Assembly (NCBI GenBank): GCA_030612305.1
Contig: JAUWOG010000213.1
Span: 1 to 5,190 of the forward strand
Direction: 5' to 3'
Length of the DNA stretch: 5,190 nt
Source: Armatimonadota bacterium
GTDB taxonomy: Bacteria; Armatimonadota; Zipacnadia; Zipacnadales; UBA11051
Shown: positions 1-5,176 of the stretch, one piece after another
Layout: each line of letters starts with the position of its first letter
How positions within the stretch are numbered: the first letter of the stretch is position 1
The notes under the pieces: generated by a model
What the model was told of the DNA's origin: nothing
Database searches by the model: none
The model's input: only the letters and a program-made list of their open reading frames with translations
Position numbers and translations under genes: made by a program

Positions 1-4
1 CAGC

Positions 5-724
5 ATGTCAAGACTACTGAGAGCAACACTGGTGTTCCTCGTGGCTGCGAGCGCCTTGACGGTCGCGAATGCCGATACGGAGAACGCCTGGCAGGACTTC
101 TACGATCTAGCCCCCGTCATCCGCATCGTGGACCCGATGCCGAACCTCGTCGGCTCGGTCGTGGATGGCCGGAACACGCTGACGATCCGTTTGACCGACG
201 TGGCCCTCTACTACGGGCACGTCTGCCCGGCTTTCGCATCAGGATACATGATCACGAGCACGGCCCTGGCGGCGCTCTATCCTGATAGCGTGCCCGTGCG
301 CGGACAGATCCGCGTTGCAGCGTCCGCCCCCAACGGCATCTTCGACCTGGCCTCGTACATCACCGGAGCCCGCGCCTTCTACGGGCGGCATAAGATCAAT
401 GCCCACGACCTCGCAGTGGACCCCTCTCTCAAGTCCGAGAAGCCCAAGGAGTTCGTCATCGTCTTCCAGCGCAAGGACACTGGCAAGGCGTTCAGAGTAG
501 CCTTCGACAAGGCGCAGCTCATCAGCGCCGAGCAGCAGGAAGCGTTCAAGTCATTCCAGCAGATGGTGCTTGAGGGGACGGCCTCGGAGCAGCAGAAACG
601 GGAGACATGGGCGCAAATCCAGGCCATCGTCAGGACTGTGCTTGTGGACACTCCCGAGGGCCTGTTCAAGGTCACCCCACTTGAAGGGTACGTCTTCCCG
701 GAGGCACCTGCGCACGAACACTGA
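5..724 (+). CDS. Exported FmdE-like domain protein (function unknown)
   Basis: 239 residues. Residues 1-23 look like a Sec signal peptide (basic MSRLLR start, hydrophobic core to about residue 20, ANA|DT cleavage site), so the mature protein is probably periplasmic or secreted. The core at about 60-128 resembles the FmdE family, named for a gene in the molybdenum formylmethanofuran dehydrogenase operon: GHVCPAFASGY (71-81) matches the family's GH-x-CP-G signature, and a G-x-FDLASYITGA stretch (112-122) sits where the family usually has a Cys-Ala-Val-Asp-Ala segment followed by a TGC motif. C74 is the only cysteine in the protein, so the usual multi-cysteine metal site is incomplete. The C-terminal third is charged and probably helical, and the protein ends in HEH, a possible metal-binding tail. 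Only four bases precede the ATG, so its ribosome-binding site and any upstream partner are unseen; the signal peptide supports this start. Family assignment is fairly confident, function unknown. It is unlikely to take part in methanogenesis, because it is exported. Confidence 0.75.
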   Translation: MSRLLRATLVFLVAASALTVANADTENAWQDFYDLAPVIRIVDPMPNLVGSVVDGRNTLTIRLTDVALYYGHVCPAFASGYMITSTALAALYPDSVPVRGQIRVAASAPNGIFDLASYITGARAFYGRHKINAHDLAVDPSLKSEKPKEFVIVFQRKDTGKAFRVAFDKAQLISAEQQEAFKSFQQMVLEGTASEQQKRETWAQIQAIVRTVLVDTPEGLFKVTPLEGYVFPEAPAHEH

Positions 725-730
725 GCCCGC

Positions 731-747
731 CGGCTGCGAAGAAGCCG
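731..747. other. Small hairpin downstream of the FmdE-like gene
   Basis: CGGCT (731-735) pairs with AGCCG (743-747) around a 7-base loop. It lies just after the stop at 724 and has no T-run after it, so it is at most an RNA 3'-end stabiliser. It may be chance in GC-rich DNA. Confidence 0.25.
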
Positions 748-793
748 CGACCGGGTGCGGCACGAAACACAATCCCCCACACTTGACGCAACA

Positions 794-820
794 CAGCCCT
801 CTGCTTCCTGCGGAGGGCTG
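794..820. terminator. Hairpin between convergent genes, possible shared terminator
   Basis: CAGCCCTC (794-801) pairs perfectly with GAGGGCTG (813-820). On the plus strand the stem continues through a T-G wobble and two more G-C pairs to a TTCCT loop (805-809), giving 11 pairs. It lies about 70 bases after the FmdE-like stop and about 35 bases after the lipoprotein stop on the other strand, where a terminator shared by convergent genes would be expected. Neither side has a proper T-run, so termination may be weak or factor-assisted. Confidence 0.5.
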
Positions 821-854
821 CTATGTCCACCTGGCTTCTACGATTCAGTCCGAC

Positions 855-1631
855 CTAATCGCCCGTGCCCTTCGGCATATCCTTCATCATGTGCCCCAGG
901 TCCTGGATCTTGGTCCCCTCCGGCAACTCGAATTCATCGTCGCTGATCTTGTTGATACGGGCGTAGATATACTTGGTCGTTATATCGCCTGCCTTGGCCT
1001 GTCTGACCAGGCCCCACTCCTTGTCCACCCACACCTTCGGCGCCCGGTGCCCCATGAACGGAACCTCCACGCGCCAGCACTCGACACCGTCAATGGTCTC
1101 CGTCTTGTAGTTCTCAGGATGCTCCTCGACATCGTCCATGTTGAAAGATGGATCCATGCTACCTAGTCCGGCCGGTACCTCAGCGTCGTCTCCCGTCGGC
1201 ATCTTTATCGCCGTCTTCTCCTTGGCGTTGTAGATGTAGTGTTCGTTCTTGTCCAGCAGATAGATCAGCGCCGAGCCATCCACGCCAGTCTCAGTCCACA
1301 TCCGCACGATTTCCCCGTTCTTTATCTTCACTAGCTGCTTCTGCTTGTGTCCCTCCACCTCGACAGTCAGCTCGTAGCTGGTGATGGAAGCCCGTTTCTT
1401 CCCGACCGCGGAGGACTTCCCGCTCGCCTTTCCTTCGGTCTCTTCGTCTGCGCCGCTCTCGTCCTTGATCTTGTCCTTGGCAGATTTCTCGGCCGCTTTC
1501 TCAACGGCTTTCCCCGCCGCCTTGCCGGCTTTCTCCGCCGCACCGCGAACGAGCCTGCCACACCCCGCCACCGATATCAGTAGAGCGACAATGACAACCG
1601 CAACTCCCAGTGCCTTCATGTACCTGTACAC
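855..1631 (-). CDS. Lipoprotein with Ala/Lys-rich linker and LolA/LolB-like domain
   Basis: 258 residues from a GTG start at 1631. That start is chosen because AGGAG (1639-1643) sits 7 bases upstream of it; the ATG at 1619, four codons later, is 19 bases from the same site. Either start gives a type II signal peptide: short basic end, hydrophobic core at about 7-21, lipobox VAGC with the lipidated Cys at 24. No Asp follows the Cys, so outer-membrane delivery is possible. Residues 30-57 are an Ala/Lys/Glu-rich helix, followed by an acidic and Gly/Ser-rich linker to about 78. Residues about 80-245 alternate beta-type segments (YELTVEVEG, GSALIYLLD, KVWVDKEWGLVRQ) and end with FELPEG, the pattern of LolA/LolB-like and outer-membrane lipoprotein-sorting proteins that bind lipid or acyl chains in an open beta-barrel. 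C185 is the only cysteine besides the lipidated one. A role in lipid or lipoprotein handling is inferred from the fold guess only. The gene is divergent from the M14 pair and convergent with the FmdE-like gene. Confidence 0.75.
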   Translation of the reverse strand: MYRYMKALGVAVVIVALLISVAGCGRLVRGAAEKAGKAAGKAVEKAAEKSAKDKIKDESGADEETEGKASGKSSAVGKKRASITSYELTVEVEGHKQKQLVKIKNGEIVRMWTETGVDGSALIYLLDKNEHYIYNAKEKTAIKMPTGDDAEVPAGLGSMDPSFNMDDVEEHPENYKTETIDGVECWRVEVPFMGHRAPKVWVDKEWGLVRQAKAGDITTKYIYARINKISDDEFELPEGTKIQDLGHMMKDMPKGTGD

Positions 1632-1638
1632 GCGACAG

Positions 1639-1643
1639 CTCCT
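1639..1643 (-). promoter_or_regulatory. Ribosome-binding site deciding the GTG start of the lipoprotein
   Basis: On the minus strand AGGAG, inside a purine-rich AGAGAGGAGCT run, stands 7 bases before GTG at 1631. Its distance from the alternative ATG at 1619 is too great for an efficient start. Confidence 0.65.
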
Positions 1644-1794
1644 CTCTCTGACGAACTGGTCCGACGACATACGCATCTGGCATCTACACAATGCAGCTTT
1701 CCGCTCTCCGCCGACATTTCCTCCCTGCCGATGAGGAAATCCCACCAAGGGCTTCGCCGCCACTCCGGCGTTCTACGATGACAGTGCCATGAAC

Positions 1795-1813
1795 CTCCAG
1801 TGCAAGCTCCAGT
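1795..1813 (+). repeat. CTCCAGT direct repeat at 12-base period
   Basis: CTCCAGT occurs at 1795-1801 and 1807-1813, about one helical turn apart, in the divergent promoter region. An AGTCCTGGACT palindrome (1811-1821) overlaps the second copy. This could be a regulator site or chance; two seven-base copies are weak evidence. Confidence 0.3.
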
Positions 1814-1916
1814 CCTGGACTTGCCGCCCACTGAAAGCCAATTCCTGAACCCGCCCCCGCGCGGCACGCAGAAGGACTACGGCCTTGTCACGGCGAAGTA
1901 AGCCCAATTCCACGGA

Positions 1917-1921
1917 AAGGA
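1917..1921 (+). promoter_or_regulatory. Ribosome-binding site setting the ATG start of the first M14 gene
   Basis: AAGGA lies 8 bases before ATG at 1930, within a GGAAAGGA run. It favours this start over an in-frame TTG at 1885, which would add 15 residues that have no counterpart in the paralogue. Confidence 0.65.
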
Positions 1922-1929
1922 CCTACCGC

Positions 1930-2907
1930 ATGAACTCCTGCTGCCACATCGCGAAGATGCAAGTGCCCGACTTCTGGCCCGCCGACGAGGAGGGCATCAA
2001 CAACCATATCGCCGTGGTTCCTCCCGACCGTCTCCTCAGGTACGGCACCTCGGCGGGAGGCCGCGATCTGCATCTAATCAGACACCCCAACCCGGGCAAG
2101 CCGCGCTTGTGGGTCATCGGCGGCACTCACGGCCACGAGCCGGGCGGCCCGGCTGCCTGCTTCAACCTCCTCCACATCCTCAGGCACGGCGAAGACCTCA
2201 GGCAAAAGCAGTGGCCTGACATCGTCGGCCTCGCCACTGGCCTGGACATCACCGTAGTACCGCTGCTGAATCCCGACGGTCGCGCGCGCTGCCCTGACAG
2301 CCTCGTCGGCTGGCCGACCGGCGGCCTCGACGGCATCGCCCAATCGTGGCGCAGAGAGGACCGCAGCGTCCCCACCGTCGAAGAAGCCATCCCCAACGGG
2401 CTCGATCCCGAAGAGATGCTCTTCCTCGGCGGCCGTTTCAATGATGACGGATTCCTCGCCAACCGCCCCGTCAGCGTCGAGAAAACGCTCTTCGTCGAGT
2501 TCCAGCAGCTTCTCGACTACATGGCGCAGAATGAGCCGCCGCAGTGCTACCTTGACCTCCACGCCTGCGGGTCGAATTTCTTCTGCATGAACGGCGGCTT
2601 CACCGAACCGTACCGCGAGAAGCTCCGGGCCATCAACCGCGCGACGGCCGAGGCCATCAAGTCGCTGGGCCATCAGTACAATGAGAAGATGTACGGGGAT
2701 CCGACGCCGCCCGGGCCTGGCATTGTCGGCAATGTCCGCATGTTGTACGTGCGCTGGGGCACGCTTGCCTTCCCCTACGAGGGCCGCCAGGGCTTCCTCG
2801 ATATCCTCCCCTGGTGCGACGAGAGCGACATCCTCGATGACTACCTCATCGCGATACGTGAGACGATGCGCCTCGGCGTCGCGGAGGGCTACATCCCGGA
2901 CGAGTAG
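1930..2907 (+). CDS. M14-type zinc carboxypeptidase/deacylase, first paralogue
   Basis: 325 residues, with no signal peptide or membrane segment, so probably cytoplasmic. The M14 zinc-peptidase/AstE-AspA fold is indicated by GGTHGHEPGG (64-73), which supplies the H-x-x-E zinc ligands H67 and E70; by LDITVVPLLNPDGRAR (105-120) with the classic NPDGR substrate-binding motif; by YLDLHACG (207-214) with H211 as likely third zinc ligand; and by FPYEGRQG (281-288) with E284 as likely catalytic glutamate. Known members cleave C-terminal residues from peptides or hydrolyse N-acyl amino acids. The substrate here is unknown, and absence of export argues against a secreted digestive enzyme. The start at 1930 has a good ribosome-binding site and aligns with residue 1 of the next gene (FWPADE versus FWPVDE at about 15-20). 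About half of all positions are identical to the neighbour by eye, marking a tandem duplication. The two genes are 10 bases apart, surely one operon. Confidence 0.85.
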   Translation: MNSCCHIAKMQVPDFWPADEEGINNHIAVVPPDRLLRYGTSAGGRDLHLIRHPNPGKPRLWVIGGTHGHEPGGPAACFNLLHILRHGEDLRQKQWPDIVGLATGLDITVVPLLNPDGRARCPDSLVGWPTGGLDGIAQSWRREDRSVPTVEEAIPNGLDPEEMLFLGGRFNDDGFLANRPVSVEKTLFVEFQQLLDYMAQNEPPQCYLDLHACGSNFFCMNGGFTEPYREKLRAINRATAEAIKSLGHQYNEKMYGDPTPPGPGIVGNVRMLYVRWGTLAFPYEGRQGFLDILPWCDESDILDDYLIAIRETMRLGVAEGYIPDE

Positions 2908-2911
2908 GTGA
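2906..2911 (+). promoter_or_regulatory. Ribosome-binding site overlapping the upstream stop codon
   Basis: AGGTGA begins inside the TAG stop of the first M14 gene and stands 6 bases before the ATG at 2918. This arrangement favours coupled translation of the two paralogues. Confidence 0.65.
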
Positions 2912-2917
2912 CCCCGC

Positions 2918-3883
2918 ATGGCAGCGCAGTTCAAGGCCAAAGTAGTCGCACCGCCATTCTGGCCGGTTGACGAGCCCGCCATCGCGCGGCAATTCGCGAC
3001 CCAGAAGACGGGAGAGCTCGTCAGGTATGGCACTTCCGTCGGTGGCCGCGATCTCTGCCTGCTCCGACACCCCAATCCCGGCGCTCCTGCGCTCTGGGTT
3101 GTCGGCTGCGTACACGGCCATGAAGCCGGCACTACGGCGGCGTGCTTCAACCTGCTCAATATCCTCGCCGAGGGGGTTGACCTGAAGGGGAAGCCGTGGC
3201 CGGGCATCGCCGAGCTGGCCGCGCAGCTCGACATCACCGTCGTTCCGGTTGCCAATCCGGATGCCCGGGCGCGCTGCGCCGATTGTTTCGTCGGCTGGCC
3301 GGCGGAGGCGATCGCCCCGATGGGCCAGTCCATTGACAGCAACGGCCAGACCATCCCGGTCGAAGCGGGCTACCCACCTGGCGGGCTCGACCTCGATGAC
3401 GTCCTGTTCCTCGGCGGCCTCTACAATGACGAGGGCCTCAGCTTCACCCGCCAGCCGGACATGGAGACAATCCAGGTCACCGAGGTGCGCCAGTTGCTCG
3501 CGGCCATGGCAGCCGCCCCGCCGCAGTGCTGCGTGGACCTGCACGCCTGCGGTGTCAACGTGCTCATGATGGTGCGCAATCTGCCGGAGTCCTATCGCGA
3601 GAAGGTCCGCCGCATCAGGGATGCCACCTCGGCGGCAATCAAGGCCCTTGACCACCAGTTCACCGACCGGATTGCCGGCGACCGCGAGCCGGCGGATACC
3701 GGCTTCATATCGTATCTGCGCGTGGTGCACGAGCGCTTCGGTGCGCTGGCTTTCGTCTATGAGGGCCGCCAGGGCTACATCAACCGCCTGCCCCACTGCG
3801 ACGAGGCCGACATCATTGACGACTACCTGACCCTCCTCCGCGAGACCATGCGTCTCGGCGTCGCGGAGGGCTATCTTCCCTGA
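2918..3883 (+). CDS. M14-type zinc carboxypeptidase/deacylase, second paralogue
   Basis: 321 residues, cytoplasmic by lack of signal peptide, same architecture as the gene before it. Zinc ligands H66 and E69 lie in VHGHEAG (65-71), the likely third ligand H209 in VDLHACG (206-212), and the likely catalytic E282 in YEGRQG (281-286). The substrate-binding motif reads NPDARAR (113-119) instead of NPDGRAR, so the family Gly is Ala while the Asn and Arg are kept. Near-identical blocks shared with the first copy include YGTS-x-GGRDL, RHPNPG, AACFNLL, LDITVVP, PPQC, DLHACG and the tail ETMRLGVAEGY. The middle segment (about 128-190), likely close to the substrate pocket, diverges most. All ligand residues are retained, so both copies should be active, perhaps on different substrates or as a heteromer. 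No third gene follows: a hairpin and a strong terminator come within 45 bases of the stop. Confidence 0.85.
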   Translation: MAAQFKAKVVAPPFWPVDEPAIARQFATQKTGELVRYGTSVGGRDLCLLRHPNPGAPALWVVGCVHGHEAGTTAACFNLLNILAEGVDLKGKPWPGIAELAAQLDITVVPVANPDARARCADCFVGWPAEAIAPMGQSIDSNGQTIPVEAGYPPGGLDLDDVLFLGGLYNDEGLSFTRQPDMETIQVTEVRQLLAAMAAAPPQCCVDLHACGVNVLMMVRNLPESYREKVRRIRDATSAAIKALDHQFTDRIAGDREPADTGFISYLRVVHERFGALAFVYEGRQGYINRLPHCDEADIIDDYLTLLRETMRLGVAEGYLP

Positions 3884-3902
3884 AGCAGATCTCCTTCCGA
3901 TG

Positions 3903-3919
3903 TTTCGCCCTCTGCGAAA
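3903..3919 (+). other. Small hairpin after the second M14 gene
   Basis: TTTCGC (3903-3908) pairs with GCGAAA (3914-3919) around a CCTCT loop, 20 bases after the stop and 5 bases before the main terminator stem. It may protect the mRNA 3' end; it has no T-run of its own. Confidence 0.35.
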
Positions 3920-3921
3920 GC

Positions 3922-3958
3922 AAAAACCGAGCCCCCACTGAGGGCTCGGTTTCATTTT
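3922..3958. terminator. Bidirectional rho-independent terminator
   Basis: AAACCGAGCCC (3924-3934) and GGGCTCGGTTT (3942-3952) form an 11-pair perfect stem with a 7-base loop. On the plus strand the stem ends in TTT and continues TCATTTT; on the minus strand it ends in a run of five T. It lies about 40 bases past the M14 stop and about 46 bases past the rpsE stop, so it should end both convergent transcripts. Confidence 0.9.
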
Positions 3959-3998
3959 GGCGCATTGTTGGCTATGCAGTGTGATTGCGGCGCGTCGG

Positions 3999-4847
3999 CT
4001 ATTCGTTCGTCTCTGCCGTCGGTTCACTGACGAACAGCTCGGTGAGGCTGTCCGTCATGGTGTCTTGCATCGGTGCCGCAGATGGCTTTGTCGTCGCGGC
4101 GGGCTCCTCGGCCTCTGGTGCCTCTTCTGTCTGTGCGACGGCTTCTGCGGCGGCTGCTTCTGCTGCGGCTGCTTCTGCGGCGCGAGCCTCTGCCGCGAGC
4201 GCTGCTGCTTCGGCCGCCTGCGCATCTGCTTCGGCCTTGGCGGCGGCTGCAGCCTCGGCGGCTTCGGCAGCCTCCCGTTCGGCCTTCGCGTAGGCGTCCT
4301 CGATGGACCGGCCGGTCATAGCCTCCACAGTTATGCCACGGTCAGCGGCGATCTGTGCGGGGTCGTATATCTGCTTCAGCGCCTTGAAGGTGGCGTGTGC
4401 GCGGTTGAAGACATTGCCACTCCCCAGCGATTTGGTGAGGATATCGCGGATTCCGCTTACTTCGAGTATCTGGCGTGTCGCACCACCGGCGACAACACCG
4501 GTCCCGCGCGAGGCCGGCCGCAGCAACACCACTGCCCCGCCGACCTTGCCCTGTATCCGGTGCGGGATGGTGTAGCCGTCCAGCGGGATGCGGATCATGT
4601 TCTCCCGCGCCCGCTTGATGGCCTTCTCGATAGCTTCGGGTATCTCCCGGGCTTTCCCCACTCCGAGCCCGACATTGCCCTTGCCGTCGCCCACGGCGGC
4701 ACAGACGCGCACCGATGAGATGCGGCCGCCCTTGACCGTCTTGCGCGTGCGGTCAATCCGCACTACACGCTCCTCGATCCCGTCGCTTTCCTCTTGCCGG
4801 CCCCTCCTGCGGTTCCTGCCTCGACTCTGACCTGTCGTATTCCTCAT
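3999..4847 (-). CDS. rpsE: 30S ribosomal protein S5 with long Ala/Glu-rich C-terminal extension
   Basis: 282 residues, against about 160-180 for most S5 proteins. S5 sits at the mRNA entry side of the 30S subunit with S3 and S4 and affects decoding accuracy. The N-terminal RNA-binding domain (about 25-90) shows ERVVRIDR, KTVKGGR, GDGKGNVGLGVGKAREIPEAI and a KKA-like helix. The C-terminal domain (about 97-180) shows PASRGTGVVAGGATRQILEVSGI, KSLGSGN and HATFKALKQ, ending in AADRGITVEAMTG as in ordinary S5. Beyond about 185 comes an Ala/Glu tail (to about 250), then a Pro/Thr/acidic end. The basic N-terminus (RGRNRRRGR) is normal for the family. The ATG at 4847 is chosen as the first ATG near the conserved start. 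A GTG at 4892 is in frame but has only a weak ribosome-binding site; upstream of 4847, GGGAG is very close (1 base) and GAGGG is 12 bases away, so the start is moderately sure. No rplR is seen upstream and no rpmD, rplO or secY downstream, so the gene is apparently monocistronic. Confidence 0.95.
   Translation of the reverse strand: MRNTTGQSRGRNRRRGRQEESDGIEERVVRIDRTRKTVKGGRISSVRVCAAVGDGKGNVGLGVGKAREIPEAIEKAIKRARENMIRIPLDGYTIPHRIQGKVGGAVVLLRPASRGTGVVAGGATRQILEVSGIRDILTKSLGSGNVFNRAHATFKALKQIYDPAQIAADRGITVEAMTGRSIEDAYAKAEREAAEAAEAAAAAKAEADAQAAEAAALAAEARAAEAAAAEAAAAEAVAQTEEAPEAEEPAATTKPSAAPMQDTMTDSLTELFVSEPTAETNE
4141..4182 (-). repeat. 15-base imperfect tandem repeat inside rpsE
   Basis: A 15-base unit starting GCGGCTGCTTCTGCT (4150-4164) repeats at 4165-4179 with one change, and a partial related unit precedes it (4141-4149). 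On the coding strand it reads as Ala/Glu units of the S5 tail, so slippage would add or remove five residues without shifting frame. Confidence 0.6.
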
Positions 4848-5012
4848 ACTCCCAGTTGTCCCTCTCGTCTGCAAGTGACTTGCGCCCGGCACTACAGATT
4901 CCGGTCCGCGCCTCGCGGAGCTTTCCGCATCGCGGCCCCTGGTGCTCTACATCTGCCACACACCCATAAATCCATGCGGCCCCCTGTACATCCAGGAAGC
5001 CGGCGGATTATT
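4848..5012 (-). promoter_or_regulatory. rpsE: rpsE 5' leader with possible structured element
   Basis: About 160 bases separate the promoter from the S5 start. No ORF worth calling is seen on the coding strand. GCGGA (4928-4924) and TCCGC (4919-4915) form a hairpin with an AAGC loop, enclosed by GGCCGCG (4937-4931) pairing with CGCGG-A-CC (4910-4903) with one bulged A. Ribosomal-protein leaders often carry autoregulatory structures; here that is inference, as similar pairings arise by chance in GC-rich RNA. Confidence 0.4.
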
Positions 5013-5042
5013 ACAATAGCACATCGCCTCCACGACTGTCAA
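5013..5042 (-). promoter_or_regulatory. Sigma70-type promoter for rpsE
   Basis: On the minus strand a perfect TTGACA (-35, 5042-5037) is followed after 18 bases by TATTGT (-10, 5018-5013), preceded by TGC, which fits the extended -10 TG-n form. It sits in a locally AT-richer patch and points at rpsE; the predicted start of transcription is near 5006. Confidence 0.75.
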
Positions 5043-5107
5043 CGCACCCACCCGCAGGGCCGGCATCCAAAACCGTGATGATATTACTCAGTTCCCATTG
5101 GCGTACA

Positions 5108-5125
5108 GCCGTTTGGCGTCATGCC
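5108..5125 (+). repeat. Short, apparently internally deleted REP-like copy
   Basis: GCCGTTTG (5108-5115) runs into GGCGTCATGCC (5115-5125). This equals the two ends of the palindrome at 5151-5176 (GGCGTC and ATGCC) with the 15-base centre missing, and the same GCCGTTTG lead-in occurs before the full element. A decayed or minimal copy is likely, though short enough for chance to contribute. Confidence 0.4.
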
Positions 5126-5128
5126 ATT

Positions 5129-5150
5129 GCCGTTTGTAGGCCGTTTGTAG
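5129..5150 (+). repeat. 11-base tandem repeat, two perfect copies ending in GTAG
   Basis: GCCGTTTGTAG is present at 5129-5139 and again at 5140-5150 without a break. A partial third copy (GCCGTTTG) starts 21 bases upstream at 5108. The second copy leads straight into the palindrome, so its GTAG abuts the stem. Confidence 0.8.
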
Positions 5151-5176
5151 GGCGTCCCGCGTACACGCGGGATGCC
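5147..5176 (+). repeat. GTAG-headed palindrome, REP-like element
   Basis: GTAG (5147-5150) is followed by GGCGTCCCGCGT (5151-5162), AC (5163-5164) and ACGCGGGATGCC (5165-5176), a 12-pair stem with a single G-T wobble; in single-stranded form the loop would be TACA. A GTAG tetranucleotide next to a hairpin is the hallmark of repetitive extragenic palindromes handled by REP-associated tyrosine (Y1) transposases. The element lies in the gene-free space upstream of the rpsE promoter. Family membership is inferred from one copy; no transposase is in the window. Confidence 0.55.

Larger units (their letters stand above)
1632..1929. other. Divergent intergenic region without a gene
   Basis: This gap separates the leftward lipoprotein gene from the rightward M14 pair and must hold promoters for both. 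No convincing -35/-10 pair was found for either direction: TTGTCA (1885-1890) is followed 17 bases later by a poor -10. It contains a short CGCCG/CGGCG hairpin (1755-1770), a CTCCAGT direct repeat, and the ribosome-binding sites of both flanking genes. No credible small gene is seen; an ATG-led 16-codon frame at 1731 lacks a ribosome-binding site. Confidence 0.6.

Noticed and set aside
570..1166. Plus-strand frame across the FmdE-like 3' end, the hairpin and the lipoprotein 3' end
   Set aside because: It overlaps two supported genes and a terminator-like hairpin and has no coherent protein features.
1632..1763. Upstream extension of the lipoprotein to 1763
   Set aside because: It would bury the lipoprotein signal peptide about 45 residues inside the protein; the GTG at 1631 has a clear ribosome-binding site.
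1885..1929. In-frame TTG as an upstream start of the first M14 gene
   Set aside because: The added 15 residues have no match in the paralogue and the ATG at 1930 has a properly spaced ribosome-binding site.
2074..3354. Long minus-strand open frame (426 codons) opposite the M14 pair
   Set aside because: It runs antisense to two well-supported paralogues, spans their junction, has no recognisable domain and is explained by GC-rich codon bias keeping the opposite frame open.
2846..4027. Long minus-strand open frame (393 codons) opposite the second M14 gene
   Set aside because: It crosses the bidirectional terminator and the end of rpsE and matches no family; it is a shadow of the M14 coding strand.
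3957..4718. Plus-strand open frame (253 codons) opposite rpsE
   Set aside because: Its Cys/Gly/Leu-rich low-complexity translation is the antisense of the S5 Ala/Glu tail; the S5 frame is certain.
4848..4892. GTG at 4892 as start of S5
   Set aside because: Poor ribosome-binding site and 15 extra residues not seen in S5; kept only as an alternative.
5108..5176. CRISPR array
   Set aside because: Repeats are 8-11 bases, adjacent or 21 bases apart, with no regular spacers and no cas genes.
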